Below are positions 19,430 to 27,636 of a stretch of 64,000 bases of DNA, piece after piece. Below the pieces are notes generated by a model. The model saw only the letters and a program-made list of their open reading frames with translations. It was not told the origin of the DNA and ran no database searches. Where the stretch lies: assembly GCF_010977575.1 (NCBI RefSeq), contig NZ_CP048812.1, positions 2,170,001-2,234,000 on the forward strand, read 5' to 3'. A program made the position numbers and the translations under genes. This DNA is from Halomonas socia (GTDB taxonomy: Bacteria > Pseudomonadota > Gammaproteobacteria > Pseudomonadales > Halomonadaceae). Every line of letters starts with the position of its first letter. Position 1 is the first letter of the stretch.

Positions 19430-20209
19430 ATGCCGACTTCCGACTCCTCAAGCATCGATACGATCCCACTTGCGAATGTGCCTAGCGCTGATGCGCCGGA
19501 GTGGGAGCGTGTGTCGGCGCTCCCGATCACCGAATGCGGTGAACGCCTCGTTCCGATGAGCCTCGCGCCCGAGCCCGTCAAGGTGTTCCCCGCCTATGCG
19601 CGGTTGGGCATCCCCGGTGCCGTACCCGAGTGCTTCGTGCGCGAAGGGGTCTATCGGGCGCTGCTTCAGGCCGCTCGGCAGTTACCCGAGGGAATCGGCA
19701 TGGTGGTCCTGGACGGCTGGAGGCCGTGGCGCGTGCAGCAGTATCTGTTCGATACGCTGCATGAAACGATCCACCACCATCATCCGTCTCTCGACGAGGG
19801 CGAGCTCATGGTACGCACACGCGAGTTCGTGTCGCTGCCGAGTCGCGATCCGCTGGCACCGAGCCCGCATCTAACCGGGGGCGCTGTGGATGTCACCCTC
19901 TGTGACGCCGACGGCATGCCCCTCGACATGGGCACGCACTTCGACGAAGCCATTCCGGCTTCGCATAGCGATCACTTCGAGACGCTGACGGCGCTGAGCG
20001 CGGCGCAGCACCGGGCCCGGAACAACCGCCGCCTGCTCTACCACGTGATGCAGGAAGCGGGGTTTACCAACCTGCCCAGTGAGTGGTGGCACTACGATTA
20101 CGGCGATCAGCTCTGGGCACATTACAGCGGTGGCGGTGTCGCCCGTTACGGCCCGGCCGAACTCGACACCATCGAAAACCGCTGGCGCCGGCAGTTTGCA
20201 GATGGGTAG
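19430..20209 (+). CDS. VanX-type D-alanyl-D-alanine dipeptidase (M15D)
   Basis: A zinc dipeptidase of about 259 residues. The zinc and catalytic motifs are SPHLTGGAVDVTL (SxHxxGxAxD) and EWWHYDYG (ExWHY), with the Arg motif GWRPWRVQ. No signal peptide, so it should cleave D,D-dipeptides in the cytoplasm. GTG 19412 overlaps dctM and is an alternative start; I prefer ATG 19430. It lies directly behind a TRAP operon, in place of the ABC dipeptide importer that accompanies ddpX in E. coli, which suggests scavenging of peptidoglycan-derived dipeptides. Confidence 0.88.
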   Translation: MPTSDSSSIDTIPLANVPSADAPEWERVSALPITECGERLVPMSLAPEPVKVFPAYARLGIPGAVPECFVREGVYRALLQAARQLPEGIGMVVLDGWRPWRVQQYLFDTLHETIHHHHPSLDEGELMVRTREFVSLPSRDPLAPSPHLTGGAVDVTLCDADGMPLDMGTHFDEAIPASHSDHFETLTALSAAQHRARNNRRLLYHVMQEAGFTNLPSEWWHYDYGDQLWAHYSGGGVARYGPAELDTIENRWRRQFADG

Positions 20210-20318
20210 CGCTTACCGTCAGTGACGGGCACCCGTGGCACCGTGCGTGTACAGGTGAGACTTGACCGCGGCAAGGCGAGCGACGAGGCTTTGCCCATCG
20301 CACTCTGAGGTGAACGCC

Positions 20319-20921
20319 ATGTCCCGACGCTCTTTCACTCTGTTGCCCGCGCTGCTGCTTGCTGGTTCCGCGCTGGCGTCTGAGCAGCACCAACATCAGC
20401 ATCACTCATCCTACGCTGGCCTCGAGGATCGTGAGATAAAGACCCTATCGCAGGACGATATCGAAGAGCTGCGCCGCGGCGGTGGCTGGGGCCTGGCGCT
20501 GCCGGCCGAGTTGAATGGCGTGCCGGGGCCGGCGCATCTGCTCGAACTACGCGACGAGATTCCCCTTGAGGAGCAGCAGGTGGCGGAAGTCGAAGCGCTA
20601 TTCGAGCGCATGCGCGAGGCCGCGATTCCCGCCGGTGAGCGGCTGATAGAGGCCGAACGCGCCATCGAGGTGGGCTTCGCCGAACGCAGCCTGGACGAGG
20701 AAGGACTAAGCCAGCGGCTCGCCGACGCTGAGGCAGCACGGGCCGAGCTACGCTTCGTGCACCTGGCTACCCACCTCGACACGCTGCCGATTCTCGATGA
20801 CGACCAGGTAGCGCGATATAACCAACTGCGCGGCTATACCAACCAGCAGGGCGACCCCTGCGACAGCGTGCCCGAGGGCCACGATCCCGAGCGCTACCGG
20901 CAGCACATGGGCTGCGATTGA
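20319..20921 (+). CDS. periplasmic Spy/CpxP-like heavy-metal-sensor-type protein
   Basis: A 200-residue secreted protein. Signal peptide MSRRSFTLLPALLLAGSALA, then a histidine-rich stretch (EQHQHQHHSS) and long amphipathic helices with many Glu/Arg (QQVAEVEALFERMREAAIPAGERLIEAERAI), typical of the Spy/CpxP/ZraP fold. The His cluster could bind Zn or Cu. The start is set at ATG 20319, preceded by TGAGGTGA, not the upstream ATG at 20262. No two-component genes are adjacent. The family is inferred from helix pattern rather than a diagnostic motif. Confidence 0.62.
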   Translation: MSRRSFTLLPALLLAGSALASEQHQHQHHSSYAGLEDREIKTLSQDDIEELRRGGGWGLALPAELNGVPGPAHLLELRDEIPLEEQQVAEVEALFERMREAAIPAGERLIEAERAIEVGFAERSLDEEGLSQRLADAEAARAELRFVHLATHLDTLPILDDDQVARYNQLRGYTNQQGDPCDSVPEGHDPERYRQHMGCD

Positions 20922-20940
20922 CGCTGGTCTCGCTTCAGCG

Positions 20941-21840
20941 TTAGCGGGAATTGTCGCTCTTGCTTGACGCGCCTTTCAGCATTCCGGTGCCAACGACTAC
21001 CGCTTTTCCAGCAATCCGAATCACCCAGTCACTCCCATCGAAGTCGGCGCTGGCGAAGATCTGGCTAGGCCGCCCGATCTCGACGCCCTGTTTAATGTCC
21101 CAGCGGAACGAGCCGGTTGTTCCGCTGCTGACGGCCAGATGGCCAGCTAGGGCTGAGGCGGCACTGCCGGTGGCGGGGTCTTCACGCCCGCCGCCCTGGC
21201 CCGAGAACATCCGGGTCCGGATGGAACCCTCATCACTGCTGGTACTTTCCGTCACGTACAGGTAGATCTGAGCGAAGCCGCTAGGTGTTATCCACTCTGA
21301 CCAGACATGGGCCGAGGGCTGCGCCCGCCTCAGCGCTTCGAGCGAATCGAGTTCGATCAGATGGTAAGGCAGCCCGCAGGAAGCAAGCACCGGCTCGCCA
21401 ACAACCTCAGACGCATCCAGGCCGAGCAACTGTGCAGCGACGGGCGGGTCAAGCGTGCTGGCTTGAATCTCGATCGGCGCCGCGGTGGTAAATCCGGCGA
21501 GATCATCTTCATAACGGACCACCAAGGGGCCGACGCGAGCCTCCAGGGTAAGGGGGCTATCACGCTTAACCATGCCCAGCTCTGCCAGAAGGTGGGCAGT
21601 ACCTACCGTCGGGTGGCCCGCGAAGGGCAACTCCCTGGCGGGCGTAAATATGCGGATGGGGTAGCGCCCGGGAGCGATAGGCTCACCGACGAAGACGGTT
21701 TCGGAGAGATTCAGTTCGTTGGCGATTGCCTGCATCGTATCGCTATCCATGCCCTCTGCTCGAGGGAACACCGCGAGCGGATTGCCGGTGAAGGCACGAT
21801 CAGTGAAGACATCGAGCAGGTGATACGGATGGTCTCTCAT
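20941..21840 (-). CDS. PhzF family isomerase-like protein
   Basis: A 299-residue member of the PhzF/diaminopimelate epimerase-like fold. The N-terminus HLLDVFTDRAFTGNPLAVF, the catalytic region NELNLSETVFV (Glu), FTPARELPFAGHPTVGTA and the C-terminal GREDPATGSAASALAGHLA are all diagnostic. I start at MRDHPYHLLDVF (21840). Most PhzF homologues outside phenazine loci have unknown substrates, and no phenazine genes occur here. Confidence 0.9.
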   Translation of the reverse strand: MRDHPYHLLDVFTDRAFTGNPLAVFPRAEGMDSDTMQAIANELNLSETVFVGEPIAPGRYPIRIFTPARELPFAGHPTVGTAHLLAELGMVKRDSPLTLEARVGPLVVRYEDDLAGFTTAAPIEIQASTLDPPVAAQLLGLDASEVVGEPVLASCGLPYHLIELDSLEALRRAQPSAHVWSEWITPSGFAQIYLYVTESTSSDEGSIRTRMFSGQGGGREDPATGSAASALAGHLAVSSGTTGSFRWDIKQGVEIGRPSQIFASADFDGSDWVIRIAGKAVVVGTGMLKGASSKSDNSR

Positions 21841-22001
21841 CGTTCCCCCTCGGGCTGCTGCCCCATCAGCCCAATGATGGCCGTAAAGCCGATCATACAC
21901 TAAGACTATAACGAGCCATCTTCATCGGGCGGGCCACGTAGGCACGAGGGCCTAGCTTGCTTGCCAGGCGCATGTAGCAGAGGTTCCACTCGGGAGGCGT
22001 C

Positions 22002-22547
22002 ATGACCCCACATAGCGGTTATCGCTGGATCGCGTGCGGAAGCTCTCTCCTGCTTCTGGCCAGCACGATGGTAATGGCATCGATGGTTTTTGCTGATACC
22101 GGCAAACCGGCTCTGGCTTTGGCGCACTTCGATTTCCGTGACACGTCTGGCGAAGTCCACGATCAAAGTGCCGAGCACGAAGCGCGACTGACGTCGCTCA
22201 ATGAGACGTTGCACGCTGGTCTTGCCGGGAACCCAGAGGTCGCGCTAGTAGACCTTACCTGCGAGATGGAGCGCTGTACGCACCGCAGCCCAGGCCTGGC
22301 CGCTCTTGCAGGGCAGGCCAAGGCCGCTGGCGCGCAATATCTCCTTATCGGCGAGATTCACAAGGTGAGCACGCTGATTGGGAGGGGAGATCTGGCGGTG
22401 CTGGATCTGAACGACAACAACACGTTTGCCTGTGAACAGCGCTTGTCTTATCGAGGTGATAGCGATGAGGCATGGCAACGCATGGCGCAGTACACCTTGC
22501 GTCATATTGAGGAGAGTTGCCTTCCCCTGCTTGGTGCGCCGCGCTGA
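22002..22547 (+). CDS. secreted DUF2380/DUF3280-like protein
   Basis: A 181-residue protein with an N-terminal hydrophobic signal segment (WIACGSSLLLLASTMVMAS) and a GGGAGGC-like ribosome site just upstream. The mature part begins ALALAHFDFRDTSGE and contains AAGAQYLLIGEIHKVSTLIG, the pattern of DUF2380-type proteins, which resemble curli-assembly or TolB-N-like periplasmic domains. Two cysteine pairs may form disulfides. Function unknown; it stands alone between PhzF and a monooxygenase-like gene. Confidence 0.6.
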   Translation: MTPHSGYRWIACGSSLLLLASTMVMASMVFADTGKPALALAHFDFRDTSGEVHDQSAEHEARLTSLNETLHAGLAGNPEVALVDLTCEMERCTHRSPGLAALAGQAKAAGAQYLLIGEIHKVSTLIGRGDLAVLDLNDNNTFACEQRLSYRGDSDEAWQRMAQYTLRHIEESCLPLLGAPR

Positions 22548-22568
22548 TTGTCTAAATGACCTCGCAAC

Positions 22569-22928
22569 TCAAGCCTCGCCCGCTTCGCCGATCGTCTGAA
22601 TGACCTCGAAACCCTCGAACTTCGGCGGGCCGAGGTAGAGGCCCTCGCGGCGGCTCTGGCCGGCGTTGGCGTGGGCGGCGCGGAACGCCTCGGAGTGCGT
22701 CCAGGCCTCGAAATCCTCGCGTGATTTCCAGATGGTGTGGGAGGCGTAGAGGACGTGATCCTCCTCCTCGGGGCCGCGCAGCATATGGAACTCGACGAAA
22801 CCGGGCAGGCCCTGCAGATGGGTTTCCCGCTCCAGCCAGATCTGCTCGAACTCCTTCACTCTCTCGGGGTTGACCCGAAAACGGTTCATGGCGATAAACA
22901 CGGTGCGGCTCCTCGTGGTGTGGTTCAC
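22569..22928 (-). CDS. antibiotic biosynthesis monooxygenase-domain protein
   Basis: A 119-residue single-domain ABM/dimeric alpha-beta barrel protein. The core reads IAMNRFRVNPERVKEFEQIWLERETHL, then GFVEFHMLRG and YASHTIWKSREDFEAWTHSEAFRAAH, close to HmoB/IsdG-like heme-degrading monooxygenases. The conserved Asn of that family lies in MNRF. An internal start just before this segment is possible. It may act on heme or on quinone-like compounds; nothing nearby decides between them. Confidence 0.8.
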   Translation of the reverse strand: MNHTTRSRTVFIAMNRFRVNPERVKEFEQIWLERETHLQGLPGFVEFHMLRGPEEEDHVLYASHTIWKSREDFEAWTHSEAFRAAHANAGQSRREGLYLGPPKFEGFEVIQTIGEAGEA

Positions 22929-23036
22929 ATAATCGTTGAGTGACGATGCCAGCTTACCCTATGGGGGACAAGGTGGTGGGTTGTGCGTGGTGGTCAGCTA
23001 TTACAGGAATTCTCGCTATCAAGTGCACACACAAAC

Positions 23037-23426
23037 CTACTCCTCATAGCGTGCCGTGTCGTCACGGTCGCGCTCGTATCTCTTGAGCGGGAACGGCGGC
23101 AACCAGGGCTCACGACGGATAACCCAGCTTTCGTAGGTGGGTATCAGTTGGTCAGGGGCATCCAGTGCTCCCAGGTGCACTTCGACTTCGTTGGCGGTGC
23201 GCGCGAAAACAGACGAGCCGCAGCGCGGGCAGAAATGCCGCCCCGCGTAGTCGTGTGTCTTTCCTTTGATCGTCACCGACACCTGGGGGAACACGGCGGA
23301 GGCATAAAACAGGGCTCCATGATGCTTGCGGCAGTCGAGGCAGTGACAAAGGCCGACCCGGTATGGGCGTCCGGATGCCACGATGCGAACGTCGCCGCAA
23401 AGGCAGCCGCCGGTGAATTGATCCAT
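23037..23426 (-). CDS. GFA family (glutathione-dependent formaldehyde-activating) zinc protein
   Basis: A 129-residue GFA/Mss4-like protein. All zinc cysteines are present: GGCLCGDVR (CxC), CHCLDCRK (CxCxxC) and FCPRCGS (CxxC). True glutathione-formaldehyde activity is known only for a few members, so the substrate is open. It is divergent from a second, degraded GFA gene at 23549. Confidence 0.9.
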   Translation of the reverse strand: MDQFTGGCLCGDVRIVASGRPYRVGLCHCLDCRKHHGALFYASAVFPQVSVTIKGKTHDYAGRHFCPRCGSSVFARTANEVEVHLGALDAPDQLIPTYESWVIRREPWLPPFPLKRYERDRDDTARYEE

Positions 23427-23548
23427 GCTGTGTCTCCTCTCTAGCCAAGCCGCCGGAATGCTTACAACAATTCCCCTTGGGCTTCCAGCGTGTTCTTTGG
23501 TGACGATAAAGCTACGGTAGCGGTAAACCGTTGGAAAGACTCACCGCC

Positions 23549-23878
23549 ATGCACAAGGGGAGTTGTCTTTGCCGCAAAATCCGCTACGCAGTCACCGACG
23601 ACATTGACGAAGTATCGATGTGTCACTGCAAGCAGCGCCAGAAAGCGCAGGGCAGTGCCTTCGCTGCCGTGGCGCCCATACGCTCGGCCGCCTTCCGCAT
23701 TACTCAAGGTACGGAGTACCTGAAGGAGTATCGCGCCACGCCCAACAGGGCGCGTGTCTTCTGCTCGGAGTGCGGCAGCCCACTCTACAGCGCTCGCGAT
23801 GACCTGCCCGAGATGAAGCGGCTGCGGCTGGGCACCCTGGATACCCCCATTTTGGTCAACAAGCGTTATCACGCCTGA
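23549..23878 (+). pseudogene. GFA family protein, degraded
   Basis: 109 residues starting MHKGSCLCRKIRYAV. The CxC and the CSECGS pairs are kept, but the catalytic zinc motif CHCxxC reads CHCKQRQK: the third cysteine is replaced by Arg. The protein also stops at NKRYHA, about 20 residues short of the usual C-terminus. Loss of a metal ligand together with truncation suggests it is no longer active. It resembles the N-terminal GFA fragment at 44210. Confidence 0.7.
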
Positions 23879-24294
23879 GTGACCGCCAAGGCGGAAAGGG
23901 GGCGGCAATCGTCGCTACGGGCCAGCGCCTGGACCATATCCTCGCCCAACGGCAGGTCCATGGAGGGCCGCCCCGCCAAGTTTCCTTTCAGGCGGCGCCA
24001 GGCATCGCTATCCGGATCGAGCTGCACCACCAGCATGGTGGTCTGTCTCGGATCCAGAGCCTGCGCCACGTCCGGCGCCACCACCGCGGCTCGGGTTTGC
24101 CGGCACTCGCCTTCTACTTCCAGCTCGAACGCACCATCCAGCCCCAGCCAGCGGCCGATCGGCACCAGCCACAGCAGGCCCAGGGTGGAGAAAAAAATGG
24201 CCGGCACACAGACGATGTGCACCCACTGGTTCACCGGATGGCGATGGCTGTCGCCGTAGTCGTCGAGAAATTGCTGCAGGCTACGCATGGTCAT
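23879..24294 (-). pseudogene. chimeric ORF: Mpo1-like (DUF962) N-terminus fused to an AraC-type cupin piece
   Basis: An open frame of 138 residues in which the first 50 or so (LQQFLDDYGDSHRHPVNQW onward, then VPAIFFSTLGLLWLVPIG) match the start of Mpo1/YGL010w-type membrane proteins. From about residue 53 it changes to a soluble cupin-like sequence (ELEVEGECRQTRAAVVAPDV, then VVQLDPDSDAW) like the effector domain of AraC-family regulators. Neither domain is complete. It looks like an accidental in-frame deletion fusion. Confidence 0.6.
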
Positions 24295-24393
24295 GCCCTC
24301 GTTGTTCTTGGAGGCTCAGGGTCATATCCATGCTAGGTGCGCCAGTGGGTGCTGGCTTGTATGTAACTGCTACCGGGCGGACGCAACGATCAC

Positions 24394-24627
24394 TCAATCC
24401 AGCGGTGGGGTGGTGCCCTCAGTCAACATCAGGCGCAAGCGCGCGCGTCTGCGTTCAAGATCAGCGATCAGGCGCTGGATCTGTTTGACCTGCTCGATCG
24501 CCGTGGCTGGGAAAACCCGATAACCATTACTGGCGCGAGAAGAAGCGAGCAGACCGTGCTCGTCGTAATAGCGGATCGAGCGTACGCCCGCCCCCGTTTC
24601 TCGAGCGAGCGCGCCGATCGACAACAT
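24394..24627 (-). pseudogene. MerR family regulator, internally deleted
   Basis: The DNA-binding winged helix is intact (MLSIGALARETGAGVRSIRYYDEHGLL, NGYR). After QVKQIQRLI the usual hinge and dimerisation helix are missing and the sequence jumps to the C-terminal coiled coil ADLERRRARLRLML. The product would be 77 residues instead of about 125. Its 5' end abuts the truncated hydrolase on the other strand. Confidence 0.7.
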
Positions 24628-24631
24628 CTTC

Positions 24632-25297
24632 GGTGGAGGGGGCCTGTCCAGCAAGCCCTCCAGTGCCGAGGCCTACAGTGACGGACGCCGCTGGGCGGAC
24701 GACTTGGCAGCCGTGATCGAGGCCTTGGAAGTTCATGACCCGGTACTTGTCGGATGGTCGCTGAGGGCAGCAGTGATCACGAACTACCTGGCCGCATATG
24801 GAGACGACAATATCGCAGGCGCACTATACGTTGGTGGTGTGATAGAGCTGCATCCGGACCAGATAGCGTCGCATCCGGACCAGATAGCGTCGCATCCGGA
24901 GGTATATCGTGTCCTCAGCTCACCGGACCTGAGAACACGCCTGGATGCCGAGCGATCATTCCTGTCGCTGTGCTTCGAGATGCAGCCCGACATCGTCACC
25001 TTCCAGCGTCTGCTCGCCAACGCAGCCCTAGCCTCGCCCGAGATGCAAGCTGCCGTGCCATCGATGACTATCTCCGCTGCTGAAGGCTTGGGCGCGGCGC
25101 ATAAGCCGATTTTGCTTCTCTACGGTGCGCGTGATGCACTGGTACGGCCCGAACCATCCATTGCGCGAGCGATGGCTCTGAATTCACGCATTCGCAGCAC
25201 ACTGTACGCTGAATCCGGCCACGCGCCTTTCCTTGAGGAAGCCGAGCGCTTCAACCTTGATCTAGCCGCTTTTGTTGACGAAGTGACACAGCACTGA
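24632..25297 (+). pseudogene. alpha/beta hydrolase, N-terminally truncated
   Basis: The readable frame starts abruptly at GLSSKPSSAEAYSDGRRWADDLAAV, the post-oxyanion-hole region of an alpha/beta hydrolase, with no start codon upstream; the first 60 or so residues are gone. The nucleophile elbow reads GWSLR instead of GxSxG. Asp (LYGARDALV) and His (ESGHAPF) of the triad are present. A 21-bp unit occurs twice in tandem at 24851-24892 (HPDQIAS repeated). The MerR remnant lies directly at the broken 5' end. Confidence 0.72.
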
Positions 25298-25375
25298 ACC
25301 ACACTATGGGCAACCGGCGGCCACCTGGCCGTTGGTTGCGCGAGTTTTTCACCAACACGCATTCGAGGCGAAGTG

Positions 25376-25717
25376 ATGACTTCCACCGAACCCCGTATCA
25401 CCCTTCAACCTCATGATCGCCGGGTGCAGGCAATGATCGGCGACACCCTGCTCGCCGACACCACCCGTGCCCTCGAGCTGCGCGAGCGTGGCTACCCGCC
25501 ACGGCTTTATCTTCCCCGCGAAGACGTGCGGATGGATCTGCTGACCCGCTCCGACACCGTGACTCACTGCCCGTTCAAGGGTGACGCCGCTTACTTCTCG
25601 TTCGGTGACCAAGCCGATATTGCGTGGAGTTATGAGCGGCCGCTGGAAGGCATGGAGACGATTGCGGAATACCTGGCGTTCGATGACGACAAGGCGCTCG
25701 TGACAGAAGGCCGCTAG
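25376..25717 (+). CDS. DUF427 domain-containing protein
   Basis: A 113-residue protein matching the DUF427 fold: VQAMIGDTLLADTTRALELRE, YPPRLYLPREDVRMDLL, HCPFKGDAAYFSF and a Trp-rich end (DIAWSYERPLEGM). The His-Cys-Pro-Phe-Lys-Gly motif is the family hallmark. Function is unknown. Start ATG 25376 is preferred over the adjacent GTG 25373. It appears intact. Confidence 0.85.
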   Translation: MTSTEPRITLQPHDRRVQAMIGDTLLADTTRALELRERGYPPRLYLPREDVRMDLLTRSDTVTHCPFKGDAAYFSFGDQADIAWSYERPLEGMETIAEYLAFDDDKALVTEGR

Positions 25718-25817
25718 ACGGAAGGCTACGAGGGCCTGGGCTATGCTTCAGCTCGTTGAACATTTCCCAGGTAGAACTGCACCCCAAAATAGCGAGCGGA
25801 AGTCGCCGGGCCATCCG

Positions 25818-25892
25818 GTGGACTTGCTGACCGACAAGGCTCTACGCCCCGAGCTCAGGCCCCATGTCGAACGTGAGGCTCTGCGTGTCTGA
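25818..25892 (+). pseudogene. MntA-like nucleotidyltransferase antitoxin, C-terminal remnant
   Basis: A 24-residue segment ending in a stop, VDLLTDKALRPELRPHVERE, which resembles the C-terminus of MNT-domain nucleotidyltransferases paired with HepT toxins. The catalytic GSxxxG region is gone. It lies immediately before a HepT-like remnant, in the order and spacing of the original pair. The assignment rests on a short match plus context. Confidence 0.5.
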
Positions 25893-25905
25893 ATCCCGTT
25901 CGGTG

Positions 25906-26040
25906 CACGGATGGCGCTTCTATATCGATGGCATGATCGGCTTCGCCGAGAAGGCCTTGTCCCGCCTTAAACGCTTCCACCACGACGCCAACCTGGATCT
26001 CGGCAACTGGCTGGACTGGTTTCTCGGTATCCTTGCATGA
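25906..26040 (+). pseudogene. HepT-like (DUF86) N-terminal remnant joined to a collapsed Fic gene
   Basis: The frame begins WRFYIDGMIGFAEKALS, like the first helix of HepT/DUF86 toxins, and has no start codon. From about 25978 the DNA matches the Fic gene at 56.1 kb: GACGCCAACCTGGATCT equals the Fic 5' end (56141-56157), and from GGATCT on the sequence matches a point 772 bp further into Fic (56924 onward, ACTGGCTGG, TGGTTTCTCG). A deletion between two GGATCT copies explains this exactly. Confidence 0.65.
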
Positions 26041-26059
26041 GCCGCGTTACGCCTTGTAA

Positions 26060-26078
26060 GATAGAAATGATTATCATT
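26060..26078. promoter_or_regulatory. Fur box upstream of the first ECF sigma gene
   Basis: A 19-bp sequence at 26060-26078 with core ATGATTATCATT matches the Fur consensus well. It is 20 bp upstream of the ECF sigma start, so the cassette should be derepressed when iron is low. Confidence 0.8.
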
Positions 26079-26098
26079 GGTCTTTTCTCGGGCGACGC

Positions 26099-26617
26099 AT
26101 GAAGAACGCCGTGTTGACAGATACTCCTGCGCAGCAGGTTCATTCACTGTATGCCGACCACCATGGTTGGCTGTGCGGCTGGTTGCATCGCAAGCTCGGT
26201 AACACCTGCGACGCGGCAGATATCGCACAGGATACCTTCATGCGCGTGCTCACCCGCCGGCAACCGCTGCACCTGAACGAGCCGCGTGCCTATCTCTCCA
26301 CCATTGCCAACGGCCTGGTCGTGGACTTCTGGCGCCGGCGTGCGCTGGAGCGCGCCTGGCTCGAAACGCTCGAGATCCTGCCCGAGCTGGAGGCGCCCGC
26401 CCCCGAAACACGGATGATCTTCCTGGAAACGCTGATCGAGATCGACCGGCTGCTCGATTCGCTCAAGCCCAAGGTCCGCACCGCCTTCCTGCTGGCTCAA
26501 TTGGAAGGGCTGACCTGCCCGCAGATCGCCGAGCACATGGGGGTATCGCTGTCCAGCGTGGAGCGCTACATCGCCAAGGCCCTGCGCCGTTGCTATACGC
26601 TGCGTTTCGAATCATGA
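26099..26617 (+). CDS. ECF RNA polymerase sigma factor, FecI-like
   Basis: A 172-residue extracytoplasmic-function sigma factor. Sigma-70 region 2 (VHSLYADHHGWLCGWLHRKLG, DIAQDTFMRVL) is followed by region 4 with LTCPQIAEHMGVSLSSVERYIAKALR. A Fur box lies directly upstream. It overlaps the downstream FecR gene by ATGA and is followed by a TonB receptor with an N-terminal signalling domain, so it should drive that receptor when its siderophore is sensed. Confidence 0.93.
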   Translation: MKNAVLTDTPAQQVHSLYADHHGWLCGWLHRKLGNTCDAADIAQDTFMRVLTRRQPLHLNEPRAYLSTIANGLVVDFWRRRALERAWLETLEILPELEAPAPETRMIFLETLIEIDRLLDSLKPKVRTAFLLAQLEGLTCPQIAEHMGVSLSSVERYIAKALRRCYTLRFES

Positions 26618-27621
26618 ACGAGGGTGCCCCACCGCCGACCGAGCGGCTTGCGCAGGCCATCATCGATGCTGCCATCACCTGGTCGATCCGGCTCGACTAC
26701 AACACTCCCTCCGTCGAGGAGCAGCAAGCGTTCGAGCGCTGGCTGAATGCCGATCCGCTGCACCTTCTCGCCTGGCAGCGGGTGCACTCCCTGAGAGGCT
26801 TCCAGGGCGACCTGGGGGAACTTTCCCCCAAGCTGGCGCTGGATACGCTGCGGAAGGCTCAGCACCATCGTGAACGCCACCTGCTGAGCCGCCGTACCGC
26901 CATGAAGCTGCTTTCGCTGGCCGGTGTCGCCGTGGCAGCCGGCTGGATCGCCCACGACAACACGCCCTGGCAGCGCCTGCTGGCCGATGCCAGTACCGCC
27001 GTCGGAGAGCAGAAGACGCTACATCTGGATGATGGCAGCGTCGTCGTGCTCAATACCGACAGCGCGGTCAGCATCGACCTGGATGGCCCGCGCCGGTTCA
27101 TCATCCTGCGGCGGGGCGAGATCCTCGTGACTACCGGGAAGGATGCCGGCCAGTCCGCCAGGCGCCCCTTCTGGGTCTACACCCCCTTCGGCAGGATGCA
27201 GGCGCTGGGCACACGCTTCGTGGTGCGGCTGGGCGGGCAGCGTACTCGCGTCAGCGTGCAGGAGGGCGCGGTGGAGCTACACCCGGCGGAGGGTGGCGAG
27301 TCCGCCGTCGTGTACAACGGAGAGAGTCGCTGGCTAACGAAGGAGAACAGCGTACCTGCCGAAGCGCAGGGCTTCGACGTCGACGGCTGGTCCGAAGGCG
27401 TCATTACCGGGCAGAACATTCGCCTGCAGGATCTTCTGGCTGAACTGGCGCGCTATCGACCGGGGCGTATCGCCTGCGACCCGAGCGTGGCCGAGCTGCG
27501 CGTGTCCGGCCACTTCCTGGTGAGGGATACCGACCGCACGCTGCAATTCCTTGCCCAGACCCAGCCGATCAGCGTCACCTACCGCACGCGATATTGGGTC
27601 ATGGTGGGAGCGTCGGATTGA
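26614..27621 (+). CDS. FecR family anti-sigma/signal-transducing protein
   Basis: A 335-residue inner-membrane regulator. The N-terminal cytoplasmic anti-sigma domain (DUF4880-like, WSIRLDYNTPSVEEQQAFERWL) is followed by one membrane segment (AMKLLSLAGVAVAAGWIA). The periplasmic FecR domain (EQKTLHLDDGSVVVLNTDSAV, TPFGRMQALGTRFVV) ends with an STN-interacting C-terminus. Start ATG 26614 overlaps the sigma stop. It passes the signal from the receptor to the sigma factor. Confidence 0.92.
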   Translation: MNEGAPPPTERLAQAIIDAAITWSIRLDYNTPSVEEQQAFERWLNADPLHLLAWQRVHSLRGFQGDLGELSPKLALDTLRKAQHHRERHLLSRRTAMKLLSLAGVAVAAGWIAHDNTPWQRLLADASTAVGEQKTLHLDDGSVVVLNTDSAVSIDLDGPRRFIILRRGEILVTTGKDAGQSARRPFWVYTPFGRMQALGTRFVVRLGGQRTRVSVQEGAVELHPAEGGESAVVYNGESRWLTKENSVPAEAQGFDVDGWSEGVITGQNIRLQDLLAELARYRPGRIACDPSVAELRVSGHFLVRDTDRTLQFLAQTQPISVTYRTRYWVMVGASD

Positions 27622-27636
27622 TTCGCTCATTTTTCC

